Numbered from the stretch's first letter, positions 9,858 through 21,988 are shown. The stretch: 35,000 bases of DNA from Anaeromyces robustus (GCA_002104895.1 MCFG01000234.1:1-35000), one strand, 5' to 3'. Notes: a model not told the origin generated them from the sequence alone. Translations and numbers: made by a program.

Positions 9858-10570
9858 TTCCCTAACATTATGAATAATTAGTGAATTTAAATATTAAACT
9901 CATTAAAAATTATACTTTGAAATTAATAATCTTTAAAAAAATTAAATTTTTATTATATAAATCAATAATAATTAAAAAATAATATATTTAAAGTGTTTGG
10001 ACCAAAACATAAATTAATAATAATAATTTAACCCTTTTTAATTAATTAAGAAAAGGAATATCCACAATAAAAAAAAAATTAACTTAAAAAAACATTAATT
10101 TGTCAAATACAAAAAATGAGTATTAGTTTTTGTTATAGTTCCTTTAGATTTTTATATTAATTGAGAAACTCTACTCAAATCTACAATGTATCAAATTTCT
10201 CAGTTATTTATAATTACTATTTCAAGAGATATTATACAAAAAAAAAATTAGATAAACGTTTTAAAAGGGCTCCTTAAAATAAGTATCTAATATATTGATA
10301 AAATATGTCATTTTTTTTTAATATATAAATGTTAATATTAAGTTAAATGAATTATTAGTATTTTATTAATCTTTTTTAATTTTCAGTGTTCTTACTTTTA
10401 AATAATAATATTATTATTATTATTCATTTAATAATTATTAAATAAAACCATTAATATAAAAAAAAAGTTGTTATAAAACAAAATTTTGAAAGTTTTTTTT
10501 TATTATTATTATTTAAATTTTAAAATTCAATTTTAAATAAATTGGTTAATATCAAAAAAATAGTTTCATT
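9858..10570 (+). mobile_element. Family D LTR relic, second tandem unit
   Basis: Begins CCCTAACATTATGAATAA after the T9 tract, 66-68 bp upstream of tRNA-Ser copy 3. It carries the AAGTGTTTGGACC...AACCCTTTTT pair and the B-like core at about 10118-10235. ATAAATTA within it is the clean empty site that demonstrates the MITE insertion at 3278. Confidence 0.5.
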
Positions 10571-10622
10571 TAATTTTTTAAGAAATATCAAAATTTGAAA
10601 AAAAAACACTAGTATTCATGAA

Positions 10623-10666
<44 letters not shown>

Positions 10667-11204
10667 AAACATGGTAGTAAATTTGAATTAAAAACGATTA
10701 AATTAAGATGTTCAATTTATTAATATAAATTAATCTTAACAAACCATTTAATTATTTAAAAAAAAAAATAAATTTTCTTTAAATCTTATAACATTCTAAA
10801 ATTTAAATAAAAAAAATAATTTTATATAATAACTTTTTTATTAATTTTTTTTAATAAATAATTAAAAATAAAAAAATAATATAATAATGGTAAATTATTA
10901 TTTAGATACCTATCAAATAATTTAACCAAAATAAAAAAAAAAATTTTTTTATATAAAATATGTAATAATAATTTTTTTTTATATAATAATAGTTTTTTTC
11001 TTTTTTTTTATAAAATAATTTTTTTTTATATAATAATAGTTTTTTTTCTTTTTTTATAAAATAATATATATATATATATAATTTAAAGTATAAGTAAGAG
11101 TAACGAAAAAAAAAAAAAAAATAAAATAAAATAAAAAAAAATAAAAAAAATTTTCTTTTTTTTTTTCTAAAAAATTATATATATATAATTAATAAAATAT
11201 TAAG

Positions 11205-11286
11205 CGACAGCTGCAGGGTTTGAACCTGCGCAGGCAGAGCCTATTAGATTTCAAGTCTAACTCCTTAACCACTCGGACAAACTGTC
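11205..11286 (-). tRNA. tRNA-Ser(UGA), copy 4
   Basis: 82 nt, identical in the mature region to copies 1 and 2. On the sense strand only T4 follows closely, a weaker terminator than in copies 1-3. A family G LTR starts 15 bp upstream of its 5' end and pushes the native flank to 12341. Confidence 0.97.
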
Positions 11287-11301
11287 TATGATTGTTTCAA
11301 A

Positions 11302-12340
11302 TGATAAATAATGAAATTTTTATAGTACTTTTAATTATAATATTAACTTTTAAAAATTCTAATTAGTTTTATTTATTATTATTCTCTATAATTTATTATT
11401 AATTTACTTTAATTATAATTATTTTCTAAACTTCAAATAATTAATAAATTTTAATATTATATTGAATTATCATTTAAAATAATTAATAACATTAATAAAA
11501 AAATAATAAGATTATTAAATTATATTTTAAAACAATATCTTTATCATTATTATCTTAAACTAAATCAATTCTTAAAAATATTATTGAATATTAAATTTAT
11601 ATAAATTATAAACAATTTATAATTAATATTATAAAAATAATAAACGATTCTAAAATATTTTAATTAAATAATATGACTCGAAAATAGTTTCTAAAAACAC
11701 TTTTAAAATACCTTCTAAATACTTTTTAAATATTCTTTACACTTAAACATTTCTAAATTAGAAATAACAACTAATTTTATTTACTTTATAAATAAATAAA
11801 CAGTTTATCTTTATAATTTTATTAATAATATTATTTATTTTTATTATTTATTTTATTATTATTTTTATACATTTTTACTTATTTTATTCAATAATTTTTA
11901 ATTATTTTATTTATATTTTTATAAATACTTGTATTATTTTATTTATTATTGTAAATAGTTTAATTTTAAAGAAAAATATAAATACATGTAAATATTTTTA
12001 TGTAAATTAATTCTTTACTACTATTTTTAATAATAGCTTAGTCATAAATATAATGAATTAATAATTATTAGAATAAATTACTAAATTAAAATATATAATC
12101 AACATAAAATAGTTTAGTTAAGAATAAAACTACTATTTAATAAATAATAATAAATTTAATAAAATTTTAATAAATAAATTTTATATTTTAAACTTAATAA
12201 TAAAACTGTGTTTTTATAAAACAATTTTAGTGTTTAAATTTACAATCTACTGGAAAATAACTTAGACAGTTATTCTGAAAATACATAGGTAATATCACTT
12301 TCTTCCCTATAAAGAATTAAGATATTACCATTTTGTATTA
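11302..12340. mobile_element. Solo LTR, family G (about 1039 bp), class I site
   Basis: The block begins TGATAAATAATGAAATTTTT and ends TTTTGTATTA, flanked by CAAA on both sides (11298-11301, 12341-12344). The right end aligns with that of the copy at 7728-8301 (TATCACTTTCT...AAGAATTAAGATA). Its end nearest the tRNA puts TATAAAAA, read on the tRNA strand, at 31-38 bp upstream of the gene. The terminal dinucleotide is TA rather than CA, so that boundary is less certain. No open frame. Confidence 0.5.
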
Positions 12341-12397
12341 CAAAATTTTTTAGTAATTATATAATTATATTTTTGGTATTTTATGTGTTTTTTTTTC
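12341..12397 (-). promoter_or_regulatory. Displaced native flank of tRNA-Ser copy 4
   Basis: CAAAATTTTTTAG, the TATATAATTATA block and TGTGT plus a T-run match the flank that touches copies 1 and 3. The T-run ends in TTTTC, which is duplicated around the E LTR that follows. Confidence 0.7.
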
Positions 12398-12873
12398 TGT
12401 AAAGTTTTAGTTTGGTTTAAAGTTTAACATGGTCGAAATGCTCAATAATCTAATACGTAGGGTGTTCACTAATATTAATTTTATTATAAGTTTTATTATA
12501 AATATAGTTTCTTTATTTAAATTTGTTTAATTATTTTATAATTATATTTTATTAGATTATTATTAGGTTAATAATCTTACAAAGAATGTAAGAATACATA
12601 TTTCATCAATCTTTTATACATTTTCATTGAACAATACAATAATATAAGTAAATTAATATTTATATTAATTATAATAATATATATTAAAAATAATATAAGA
12701 TAAGAATATAATTTGTTAATAAAATAAAAGTATAATTTATATTCAACTGTATTATTAATAAAATTAATAATAATTAAATTGTATAAGGATTTGGGGCGCA
12801 TAAACATGCTGAATAATAAATATTTAATAGATATAATGTGGCTTATATCTATAATCCATTCAAATCCTTAACA
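12398..12873 (+). mobile_element. Solo LTR, family E (476 bp), class II site
   Basis: The block begins TGTAAAGTTTTAGTTTGG and ends AATCCTTAACA, flanked by TTTTC (12393-12397, 12874-12878). A copy of the same length, in the same orientation and with only a few differences, lies at 32823-33298 with a different target duplication. Two same-length copies with distinct duplications confirm the ends. The open frame on its minus strand is discussed under rejected items. Confidence 0.85.
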
Positions 12874-12878
12874 TTTTC

Positions 12879-13693
12879 GTTGCGAATATTAGTGGATTTA
12901 AAATTGAAATTCACTAATAGATCAGTTGCAATTAAATTTCGTTAATGACTAAATCACTTAAAATTCGATTTTCAATAAAATAAACAAATATTAAAAAGTA
13001 TTTAAATTATGAAAGTAGAAAGTAAAGGGTTTGGACAAATTAAATAAATATAATTTAACTTAATTTAACCCTTAAGAATTTAGTAAAAATAATCAGAAGA
13101 AAAATAACGATAACTTTCCAAATAATTGAGATTTTCCATCGCTTCGTTCTGACTTTATGATCATTGAAGTTCTGTTCGAGAGCTACAACATATCTGAATT
13201 TCAGCCCATTTGGACCACTGGTTGACGAGATATTGTACTTTAATGATTTTAAACATATAAAAAAAAATTTAATTATCTATATATATATAAAATTATAATT
13301 TTATATAGATAAAATCTTTAAATCAATAATTATTTTATAACTTATAATAATTCAGAAATTACAGAAAAACGCATTAAATAATTATAAATATTAATTAGAA
13401 TAATAATAATAGTTTTATATAATTTATTATAATAATTATTAATTTTTTTTATAATTATTAGAATAGATTGAATATTATATTAAAAATTTTTAAAGATTTA
13501 AAAATTACTTTTAAGATCTTAAATAATTAAAATAGCCATTTTATCTATAATTAATTATACAGAAAATATTATAAAATTCAAAAGATAAAAACAATTATTA
13601 TATAGATAAATAATTAAATAGTATACTAAATAATTAATAGTTAATTAGTTAGAATAGTTATAAATCTAAAATCTTAGATTATAATTCTTTAAA
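12879..13693 (+). mobile_element. Family B LTR, partial
   Basis: Begins GTTGCGAATATTAGTGG next to the E target repeat and follows B (1739-3079) through the hairpin, the AAAGGGTT...AACCCTT pair and the GC-richer core at about 13126-13245, up to a point equivalent to about 2610 in B. There it meets a partial element C. It is more diverged than the 1739 and 23598 copies. Confidence 0.6.
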
Positions 13694-14383
13694 AAATTAA
13701 TACTTTAAAATATATTTATAATAATAAATATATAAATAATTATAATTAAAATAAAAAATAATTTTATCCATTCTTTTCCCTTATTCTTTCCCTCCAACTT
13801 AAAAACTCTGGACAAATACAGAAATAAATATTCTGTATATTATTTTAATAAAATAAAATAAATAAAATAATAAAAATTAATTATAAAATAAAGAAATTAT
13901 TTATAAAATGTATAACACAGAAGTTAAATGTATTTCTGTACAAAAGTATAATATTTATTTTTAATTTTATTTAAAACACTAAATAAATTAGGAACAATAT
14001 TTAATAATTAGAATAGAAAATATTAATAAATAATAATAACAATAATAATTAATATTAAAAAAAAATCTTAGAATATATTATTTAGAATAGTGAATAATGT
14101 TATAAAATAAATAATAATAATTAAATTAATTAAATGATTAATAAATTTAGTCGAAAGACTATACTAATAAAATTCATGTATTATAAAAGGAGGATAATTT
14201 TTCTTTTTTTTATTCTACATTAATTTTATTATTATAGTCTTATAAAAACGAACAATAATTTTATATTTTAAAATAAGAATAATAAATAAAGAAAAGTTAA
14301 GAAAAGATTATTTTACTTTTAATATTTATTGTATTCATGTAGTAATTTTTATATATTTATTGAATGTACTGTTTCCTGCATCA
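13694..14383 (+). mobile_element. Element C, partial (right half)
   Basis: It matches 7016-7724, starting at the TTAATACTT block and ending GTTTCCTGCATCA. The CT-rich stretch, both ACAGAA...TTCTGT hairpins, the GAAA tetraloop (14148-14161) and the AAAAGGAGGATAATTTTTC box are retained. The abrupt B/C junction at about 13694 matches neither element's natural end, so it arose by recombination. Confidence 0.6.
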
Positions 14384-16140
14384 AAAATTATTACAAAACG
14401 AACAAATAATGTAATTTACATTAGAATTAGAATTGCGTAAATTTATTTTAACCCATTAATAAATTATTCTATTTTATATTTTAGAACTTTCCTATATTCT
14501 AAAAATATTATTATTATTATAAAATCAAAATAAAATTATTAATATCAATTTACATCCCAAATTGAATTATTATTAGTACTTATAAAATCAAATTATGCAC
14601 TATTCTATATTATTATTATAATTATTTATAATATTATATATTATATCAAATTCTTCTTTTAATTCTATTAAATATAAAAATTTATATTAACAATTCAAAA
14701 CTGCTTTTACTGATTTTTCAATTACCAATATTCAACTAAACCACAACAAAATATTTTATAATTTTTTTTTTTTTTTTTTTATTTTATTTAAAATTTCAAT
14801 TAAAACAAAAATAAAAAAAAAGTTAATAGTTATTACCATTAAAATTAGCCTGTAATTAAAATTTAAATTATCATTTTTATAATGGTAATAGTAAATAATA
14901 ATATGTAATATTTTGTAATATATTATTAAAAGTAATAAGAAAGAAAAAAAGAAAAAATGAAGGATGATTTATTAAAAAATGGGAATCTCTCTGACATACA
15001 ATGAAAAGAGAACATTTAATATTTTTTAATTGATTATTTTTTATTATTAATAAAATAAAAAAATGAATGTAAAAATAAATAAAGAAAATGGTTTGAAAGA
15101 ATTGCTATTTAGATTATTGTTTTATTTAAAAATTGATTAGTTAATTTGTATTTTTTAATTTAAAATATTATATATAAATTTGTATATTTTTTTTATTATT
15201 TTTTATTTGTTTTCATTTATTTTTATTTTGTTTATTATTCATTATTATTATTTTTATTTATGATTCCTTAAATATATTATTATTTATTAATATTACTATT
15301 TAAATAATTATTATTATAATTATTCATTATTATTATTATTATTATTATATTGTCATTTCAGTGTACCTAAAGTGATGTAATATATGAGAATTTAAATCTG
15401 GATTGTTTTTTTAATTATTCATTTTCTGGAACATTTTGATATTTGATTTAATAAAATACTAACAGTCAAATGTAAGTGAAATTATTTTTATTTTTGTATA
15501 TATATATCTTAATTAATTAATGGTTTTTATTATTTAAAAAAAAAAAAATAAATAAAAAAAAAATAATTAAATACTATATAAAATAATATTATTAAGAATT
15601 AGTTAATCCAAATTAGATATTACTTTACATTTTAAGATAATATCTTAAAAAAATATTTTTTTAACAAGTTCTAGTCTAATGAAATTATTACTATTTTTAA
15701 TTCATAATTCCATTGAACTTATAGTACTACAAATTATTTTATTATAACAGTACTTATAATAATTTCAAATATTGTCATAGTATTACTTTTATAGTATTTT
15801 AATTATTGTTATAATAATAAAACTTTTTGTAATAATATAATAAATAAACTTTTATTATGTGTATTAGAATATTTAATATTAAATATTTTATACATTGTAT
15901 GTCCATTTTTTATGTGTAAAATATATATATAGATAAATTAACTTTTATTATGTATATATTATAATATTAAATATTAAATATTCTATAAATGGTATGTCCA
16001 TTTTTTTATATAATATATATATATATATAGATAAATTAAACATTCCCTGTTCATTGTTGAATTTTTTTTTATATTAATAAATAAAAGTATTAAAAGTATT
16101 TTAAGACTAGGTTTATATTAAAAAAAAAAAAAAAAAAAAA
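14384..16140. other. Intergenic spacer upstream of the ankyrin-like gene
   Basis: Almost pure A/T with poly-T (about 14761-14780) and ATT microsatellites (about 15320-15350). I see no gene. A roughly 97-bp imperfect tandem duplication lies at 15843-16037, and an A-run of about 20 leads directly into the ATG at 16141. It presumably holds the promoter of that gene; no single box stands out. Confidence 0.6.
15843..16037. repeat. Imperfect tandem duplication, about 97 bp x 2
   Basis: Both halves read AACTTTTATTATGT..., then GTATGTCCATTTTTT, then a TA run and ATATAGATAAATTA. They lie 100 bp upstream of the ankyrin-like start codon, so this could be a duplicated promoter element. Confidence 0.75.
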
Positions 16141-18447
16141 ATGGAAAACACAAGAAATATTTTAAAGAAAATACTTTCTTGTTTGGTAAAAAGGGATATC
16201 GATGGTTTAGAAAAGTATATTAATAATAACAACATTGATATTAATATTGTTAAAGAATATATTAAAGATAATCATTATTTATCATCAGAGTTAAATAAAA
16301 TTTTGATTTCGTATGTTAGCAGTCATAATACGGAAAAAATAATATTTATTTTAAGTTTATTAGATTCACCACCAAATGAACTACTCTATGCTACAATGAA
16401 AAAAAATAATCATGATATTGCTGATATTTTAATAAACCAAGGAATGACTTTTTCAAAAAGTATTATCAAAGATTTATATAATAATAATGATCTTAATTTT
16501 TATAATCTAAAGCATATTTTAAGTATAAGATATAATGATAATAATCTTGATAATAATAGTAATAATAATAATAGTAGTAGTAGTATAAAAAGTTATGAAG
16601 ATGACCTCATTGTTTAATGGATTAAATCTTTTAATAATAAGTTTTTAGAAATTTATATAAAATATAATAATAATAAAAAACATACAAAATTGAACATAAA
16701 AAATGATTATTATAAATTAGCCATAAAAAATGAAAATTTCGATGGATTTATAATTTTATTTGATAATGATGATAAAAATATAAATGATATTACAGGTACT
16801 ATCTTAAATTTGGTTCATTTTGATGAAAATGGGGGATTTACAGGGAAAAAATTTAACAAATTTATTAATTATCTTGAAGATACTAGTAAACCTTTTCAAG
16901 AAATGAATTTCTATTATAATGGAACTTTTGGTAATGAAGATAAAGATGTCTATTCATTTATAAATGAAAATAAATATGAATCAATTAAGTTACAGATAAA
17001 TAATTATATAAAATCATTTATGAATTCCATACAAGTATTAACAAGTACCTTAAAAACTGATAAATCAAATTTTGAAAAATATATTAAAGAAAACGATTCG
17101 GTATTGAAGAAGCTAAAAAGCAAAAAATTTGATATTTTAATCTATGCTCTAGAAAATGGTGCCTCAAAAGAAATTGTTGAATATATTATTCAAAACTATT
17201 CTTATAAAAATCTAAATTATGGAATTAAAATGAATGTTAAAGATGAAGCTTGTGCAGAATTTTTAAAGGTTTCTGAACGCTATAATGAATACATAAAAAT
17301 GTTCAATAATAATGAACGAACACTTGAAAATTTAAAATATCATTATGAGAATTTGAATGAACAGTTATCTGTTGAACCAAATCGTTTTAAGAAACAATCC
17401 AAATTTACATATCATAAAACACCCTTATTTTCAGCACTCTCTAAAAACAATTTTGAGATAGGTGATATGTTAATAGACATGGGTTCAAATATAAATTATA
17501 ATAATGAAGATATTATTTATTATTTATATATTGAAAACGCATTAAACAGTGAAAATTTGAAGTATATATTAAATCATGGATATACTGTTCCAAAGTGGGA
17601 AGAAAATGATAATAAGATTTATCATTGGATTAAATCCTTTCATCATGAATATTTACTCATATATTTAACCCATTTACAATCGGTATCTGGCAATGTTCAA
17701 GGTAATACCATCATTTCAGGACGTTTATATACTCCAGTCTCTTCCAGTGAAGCGTTGAAGACTTTTTTAATCAATCGTAAAATTAGTAAAGACAAAAATA
17801 TGAATGTATCTGGATCGGAGGATAAAATTTCAGTACAAGAAAAAAATATAAATAAAAATAATCAAAATCAATTAAATCAAATAATAAAATATCAGTATTA
17901 TTTATTTTCTGTAAATTATGAAAACTATATATCAATTATTATTCTGTATAATTTTGATTGTATTAAGAGTAATGAAGATAGTATTTTATACAAATTATTT
18001 ATAGCTTTCAATTTTAACGATTCCAAATATAAAGCATTTATGGAAAAGCTAAGTAATAATGAATTAATATATTCAATGGAAAATAGCAACGACCTTAATA
18101 AAAATAATGCAATATCTGCAACCACCAATTATTCATTGATAAATGAATCAAAGTTTAACCAGACCATAAATAAAATAAATGAATCTTTTACCAAATTTGA
18201 TATCATATCTAAACGAAGTAAAAAATATATTGTAAAAAATGTTATGGATATTATTGAAGAGGGAAATATCAAAAAATTACAAAATTTTATTGAAAACAAT
18301 TATGTTTCATTGAATGAATTATCTTTTTGTGATGTGAATAGTTTTGATATTTTAATTCATTCCATTCAGGAAAAATCATCCATAGAAATCATCAAATATA
18401 TTATTAGTTTATATGATAATAATGTAAATTATATTAATAATTATTAA
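16141..18447 (+). pseudogene. Ankyrin-like Asn-rich protein gene, interrupted by one in-frame TAA
   Basis: One continuous reading frame of 768 codons with a single TAA at codon 159 (16615-16617). Coding character resumes at once: WIKSFNNKFLEIYI at codons 160-173 parallels WIKSFHHEYLLIYL at codon 496 onwards. I see two and a half diverged repeats of 300-400 residues. N-terminal KKILSCLVKRDIDGLEKYI resembles VKNVMDIIEEGNIKKLQNFI near the C terminus, and FDILIYAL (codon 330) resembles FDILIHSI (735). Helical pairs such as NNFEIGDMLIDMGSNINYN look like ankyrin hairpins. The third repeat stops early, so the C terminus may be truncated. No signal peptide is seen. Either a young pseudogene or a gene needing read-through; a short spliced-out segment around the TAA is a weaker option. 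Function unknown. Confidence 0.75.
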
Positions 18448-18959
18448 AAATAAAAATTAAAATATTTATTTTTAATAATTGATATATGTAATATATGTAA
18501 ATAATTTTAAAACTATTTTTTTTATAAAGAAAATGTAAATAAAAAATTGAAAAGTAAAAATTTTTAAATCTTATGTTTAAAAACTATAATGTATTGTATA
18601 TCTCTATCTATATCTATTATTAATAATTTGAAATTCCATTAATAAAAATTTTATAATAAAATATCTTTATATAATAATAAAAAATAAATGTTGAATAAAA
18701 TAATATGATTTTATTTATTAATATTATAAACATATAAATTAAAAAGAAAAAGAAAAAGAAAAAAATAAGGAAAAAAATAGGTTAATCTATATATTTTATA
18801 AAAATATATTTTTATTTTTATTTTAGTTTTTTTTTAAAAATTAAATAAATAATATATATAATTTTTATTAATTATATCTCAAAAAAAAAAAAAAAGCATG
18901 TGCTTATATTATATTAGACATTAGAAGAGTTATTTTTGAGTTCTTTATCTTTAACTTTT
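18448..18959. other. Intergenic spacer
   Basis: AT-rich downstream region of the ankyrin-like gene with poly-A tracts. Nothing else is supported. Confidence 0.6.
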
Positions 18960-19835
18960 TTTTTTAATTTTCATGAATTTTAATATTTTACATGGTTCTA
19001 AATATATTTATATTTCTAAAAAAAAAAAGATTCATATAACAACTAACAATATTTTTATGAGCGTCATTATTTCTTCTGTATTCAATTCCTTGATTCACGT
19101 TATTAAATTTGTTATAGTTTGAATCAATCATGTTAAAATTTCTATTAGCTTTACTACTGCTACCGTTATTATTGTGATTATAATAATTCCTGTTAGCATT
19201 AGAAACTATTTCTATTGAAATTGTTATGATTCCCATTATAAGATTTCTAGTTATTATTTTCAAAATAATTTCTGTTCGAATTATTTTGGAAGGGTCTAGT
19301 TTTTGTTTTATTTGATCCAACTAAATTATAGATTTTCTCCTTTTTAGTAGTAATTTTCTTAGTTTCTTCTAAATTATTTGGTTCTACCTCTAGTAAGGAT
19401 TCATAATTTTTTTTAAAATTGCGGAAGGCATTAATATAGTAAGAAATAATGACTTCGTCGGATAATTAACTTATCATATTTAGTGTTAAATTCTGCTATA
19501 CTTTCATCTCTCTTGATTGTGATAGTAGATAACTCTAGTAATCTTGAATTTTAGGTAAGGCAAATTTATAATATTAAGTTTGATTATAGTAGTATCATAG
19601 TCATCCGGATTTGGTTTATTTAAAGAATTTATTACTATTGTTTTGGCAACACCGTCTGTTATTGATATTAAACATTCTAAATTTTTATCTTCTGTTATTT
19701 TGTTGGATAAACACCAACGTTCGTAGGAAAACTTCCAATTTTCGAATTCTACACGAGATTTACCTATAGGTTACCTAGGTTAGGTAATCTATTAAATATG
19801 ACGTCTTTTGTGTTACTCATTTTGTATTATGTATG
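18960..19835 (-). mobile_element. Decayed retrotransposon gag fossil
   Basis: On the minus strand the region opens with MSNTKDVIF near 19820 and has gag-like character in several frames: a tryptophan-bearing core (about 19700-19740), helical runs such as ISITDGVAKTIVINSLNKP (about 19620-19680) and, to the left, an Asn/Arg/Ser-rich linker (about 19080-19260) of the kind that precedes a nucleic-acid-binding tail. It is clearly broken, with several interruptions, and no pol is visible. Higher GC than its surroundings supports former coding. Ty3-like or copia-like origin cannot be decided. Old. Confidence 0.5.
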
Positions 19836-20204
19836 ATAAATTATTTAAAATATATAATAAACCGTTGACTTCAGTGATAGATGTTCCGTCATCTTAATTT
19901 CTTGTTGTTGTCAGGCTTTAGGGATCTTACTATCACTCCTGCTATACCTTGAAACAACGACGCTTGTTTGTTTCTGATATTTTTTGTTTAAGTATTGCTA
20001 ATAAGAAAAGTAAACTTCAATTATCAACGTCAACAATATTTTTAATTTATATAATTTTATTCATTTATCATATTATTTATTTAATTTAATAATAAGATTT
20101 ATTTATTTATTTATTATATATTTATATATTTATTATACACTTAATTTAATTTTACTTTTAATTTCTTTTTAATTATTTCTTTTCCGTACTGTTCATTTAG
20201 TTTA
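19836..20204. other. Leader-like region of the gag fossil, then AT-rich spacer
   Basis: 19836-20030 is moderately GC-rich and lies just upstream of the gag start on the minus strand, so it is probably the old element's leader. 20035-20204 is simple AT sequence. No LTR ends were recognised. Confidence 0.35.
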
Positions 20205-20430
20205 TCAACCGAAAAGCTGTATGCAGGTCTTACGTCTGTCTCTACCAGCGAGGTTCAGTACCTAGATAAGAAATAAAAGAAAAGAAAAGAAAAATTAAAT
20301 TTAATTTTACCTCTAGAACCGTTTTCTCTTTGAAAAGAGCTACAGGTTCTACTGGTGATGTAGTTTTACCTGGTCTAGAACCAAATCTATTTGCCAGGTA
20401 AAGGATTAAGCAAATATCGCTTGCAAACAT
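20205..20430 (-). pseudogene. Two-exon coding scrap, faint histone H2A-like C-terminal part
   Basis: Minus strand: exon 1 at 20430-20311 (40 codons from ATG), a 49-nt intron at 20310-20262 with GTAAAA donor, long pyrimidine tract and TATCTAG acceptor, then exon 2 at 20261-20205 ending in TGA; phase 0, 58 residues in all. The spliced product reads LANRFGS near residues 12-18, then SPVEPVAL, then VLNLAGRDRRKTCIQ. This loosely tracks the histone H2A stretch APVYLAAV...ILELAGNAARDNKKTRII with small gaps. The N-terminal half and docking tail of a histone are missing, so if it is one it is a fragment. Base composition is far less AT-rich than the flanks. Another origin is quite possible. Confidence 0.35.
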
Positions 20431-20879
20431 TATATATGAGCTCTAATTGCTCCTATAAACGCTTTTTGTTTTTTAATACTTTTTGTACACAAAAATTAAA
20501 AATAATTTTTCAGAATTGTACAAAGTTTTCTTGCTATTATTTTAAAGTCATGCTATATAATAATTAAAGTGTTATTAATAATTTTATAATAATTATTAAT
20601 AATAATATTTGTTTTAATAAAAATATTGAAAATATTGTCTAAAATACTCAATTTGTGTTACTTGTTTACTTTAAGGTGTAATTTATTAGTTTTATTAATA
20701 ATAAAAGGAATTTTTCGAAGTTATAAATTTTATTTAATAATAATTATTAATTTTGTTTTTAGATAAATTATATTTTATTATTTCTATCTAGAAATAAAAA
20801 TTTATTTGATTGAAAATTTTTGGTAAATTATTTAATTGATTCTTAATAAATTTTAGATTATTCTTGATTTAACCTAAAA
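20431..20879. other. AT-rich spacer
   Basis: A somewhat less AT-rich strip at 20431-20470, then simple AT sequence up to family B. No gene or repeat is recognised. Confidence 0.5.
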
Positions 20880-21988
20880 TGTTAAGTATGGGTAGTTTAA
20901 ATAATGGTCAAATCAAGATGTTTAATTAATAACAAAATAACTAATTAAATATATATAAATAATATTATAATCACACAAGAGTTTTTATAATATTTAATTA
21001 AACACCTTTAAATAATTAAGTTTTATTAGAAATATTTTAATTAATAATTAATTAAGAAAAAATTAAAATAAGTAAATAGATACTAGATTAATAATCTTAC
21101 AAAGATTATAAGAATTTGTAAATTTAATTTCTTTTTATACTTTTTCTAAAACTAATTACTAATACATTTAATTATTACAATTTAATCTTAATATATATAT
21201 ACATGTATAAAATTAAAATAATATTTGAATAAATTAATATTGATAAAATTCTAATAATAAAAACTAATATATAATTATTAAGAATTTATAAAATAATAAT
21301 ATTATTAATTAATTATTTACATAATAATTATTTATATCTATAAATTTTATATTATTTCTGTATAATTATATATAATAAAATAGCTATTTGAATTATTTAA
21401 GACCTTAAAAGCATTTTTAAATCTTTAGAAAATTTTAGGGTTCTTTATAATAATATAATGATTATTTATTCCAATAATTATAATGAATTAATAATTATTA
21501 TAATAATTTATTTAAAACTATTATTATTTTAAATAATATTTAAAAATATTATTAATGTTTTTCTATATTATTATGATTAATAAAATAATTATTGATTTAA
21601 AGATTTATTTATTATAATTTTCTAATTAGGGCCCTTCTAAATAATTAATTTATATTTTATATATTTAAATTTCTTTAAAGTCCAATATCTCGCAAACTAG
21701 TGGTCCAAATGGGCTGAAATTCAGATATGTCGTTGTTCTTGAGTAGAGTATGAACATTAAATCAGAGCGAAGAGGCGGAATATCTCAATTACTGAGCAAA
21801 TTATCGTCATTTTTCTTCATATTATTTTTGCTAAATTATTAAGGGTTAAGTTAAATTATATTTATTTAATTTGTCCAATCCCTTTACTTTCATAATTTAT
21901 ATACTTTCTAATATTTGTTTATTTTATTGAAAATCAAATTTTTATTGCAATTGATCTATTAGTGAATTTTAATTTTAAATCCACGACA
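20880..21988 (-). mobile_element. Family B LTR, inverted, diverged copy (about 1109 bp)
   Basis: On the plus strand it runs from TGTTAAGTATGGGTAG to ATCCACGACA, that is, both natural ends of B in reverse, flanked by TAAAA and AAAAA. The GC-richer core is at about 21678-21800 and AAGGGTT/AATCCCTT-like arms are near 21840-21890. It is more diverged and shorter than the 1341-bp copies, so older. Confidence 0.6.

Larger units (their letters stand above)
8304..11286 (-). repeat. Two direct tandem units of about 1.5 kb, each ending in tRNA-Ser
   Basis: Equivalent words recur 1500 bp apart: CAAATTTTTTTAGTGG at 8304 and 9804, and CTAACATTATGAATAA at 8362 and 9862. Each unit holds, left to right, a tRNA 5' flank, a family D relic, the AT-rich tRNA-distal block and a tRNA-Ser gene on the minus strand. 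The two differ mainly in homopolymer lengths and small indels; the second contains a poly-A tract of about 40 bases near 10624-10663. Unequal crossing-over after D inserted is the simplest origin. Confidence 0.8.

Noticed and set aside
12577-12807. 76-codon open frame on the minus strand, also at 33002-33232
   Set aside because: It lies inside the two copies of solo LTR E, and is conserved only because the LTR copies are near-identical. The product is a low-complexity Ile/Asn/Tyr run typical of translated AT DNA.
14950-15020. Possible C/D-type small nucleolar RNA
   Set aside because: A CTGA is present but no proper C box or terminal stem could be found.
17925-18128. 67-codon minus-strand frame
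   Set aside because: Antisense shadow of the ankyrin-like gene.
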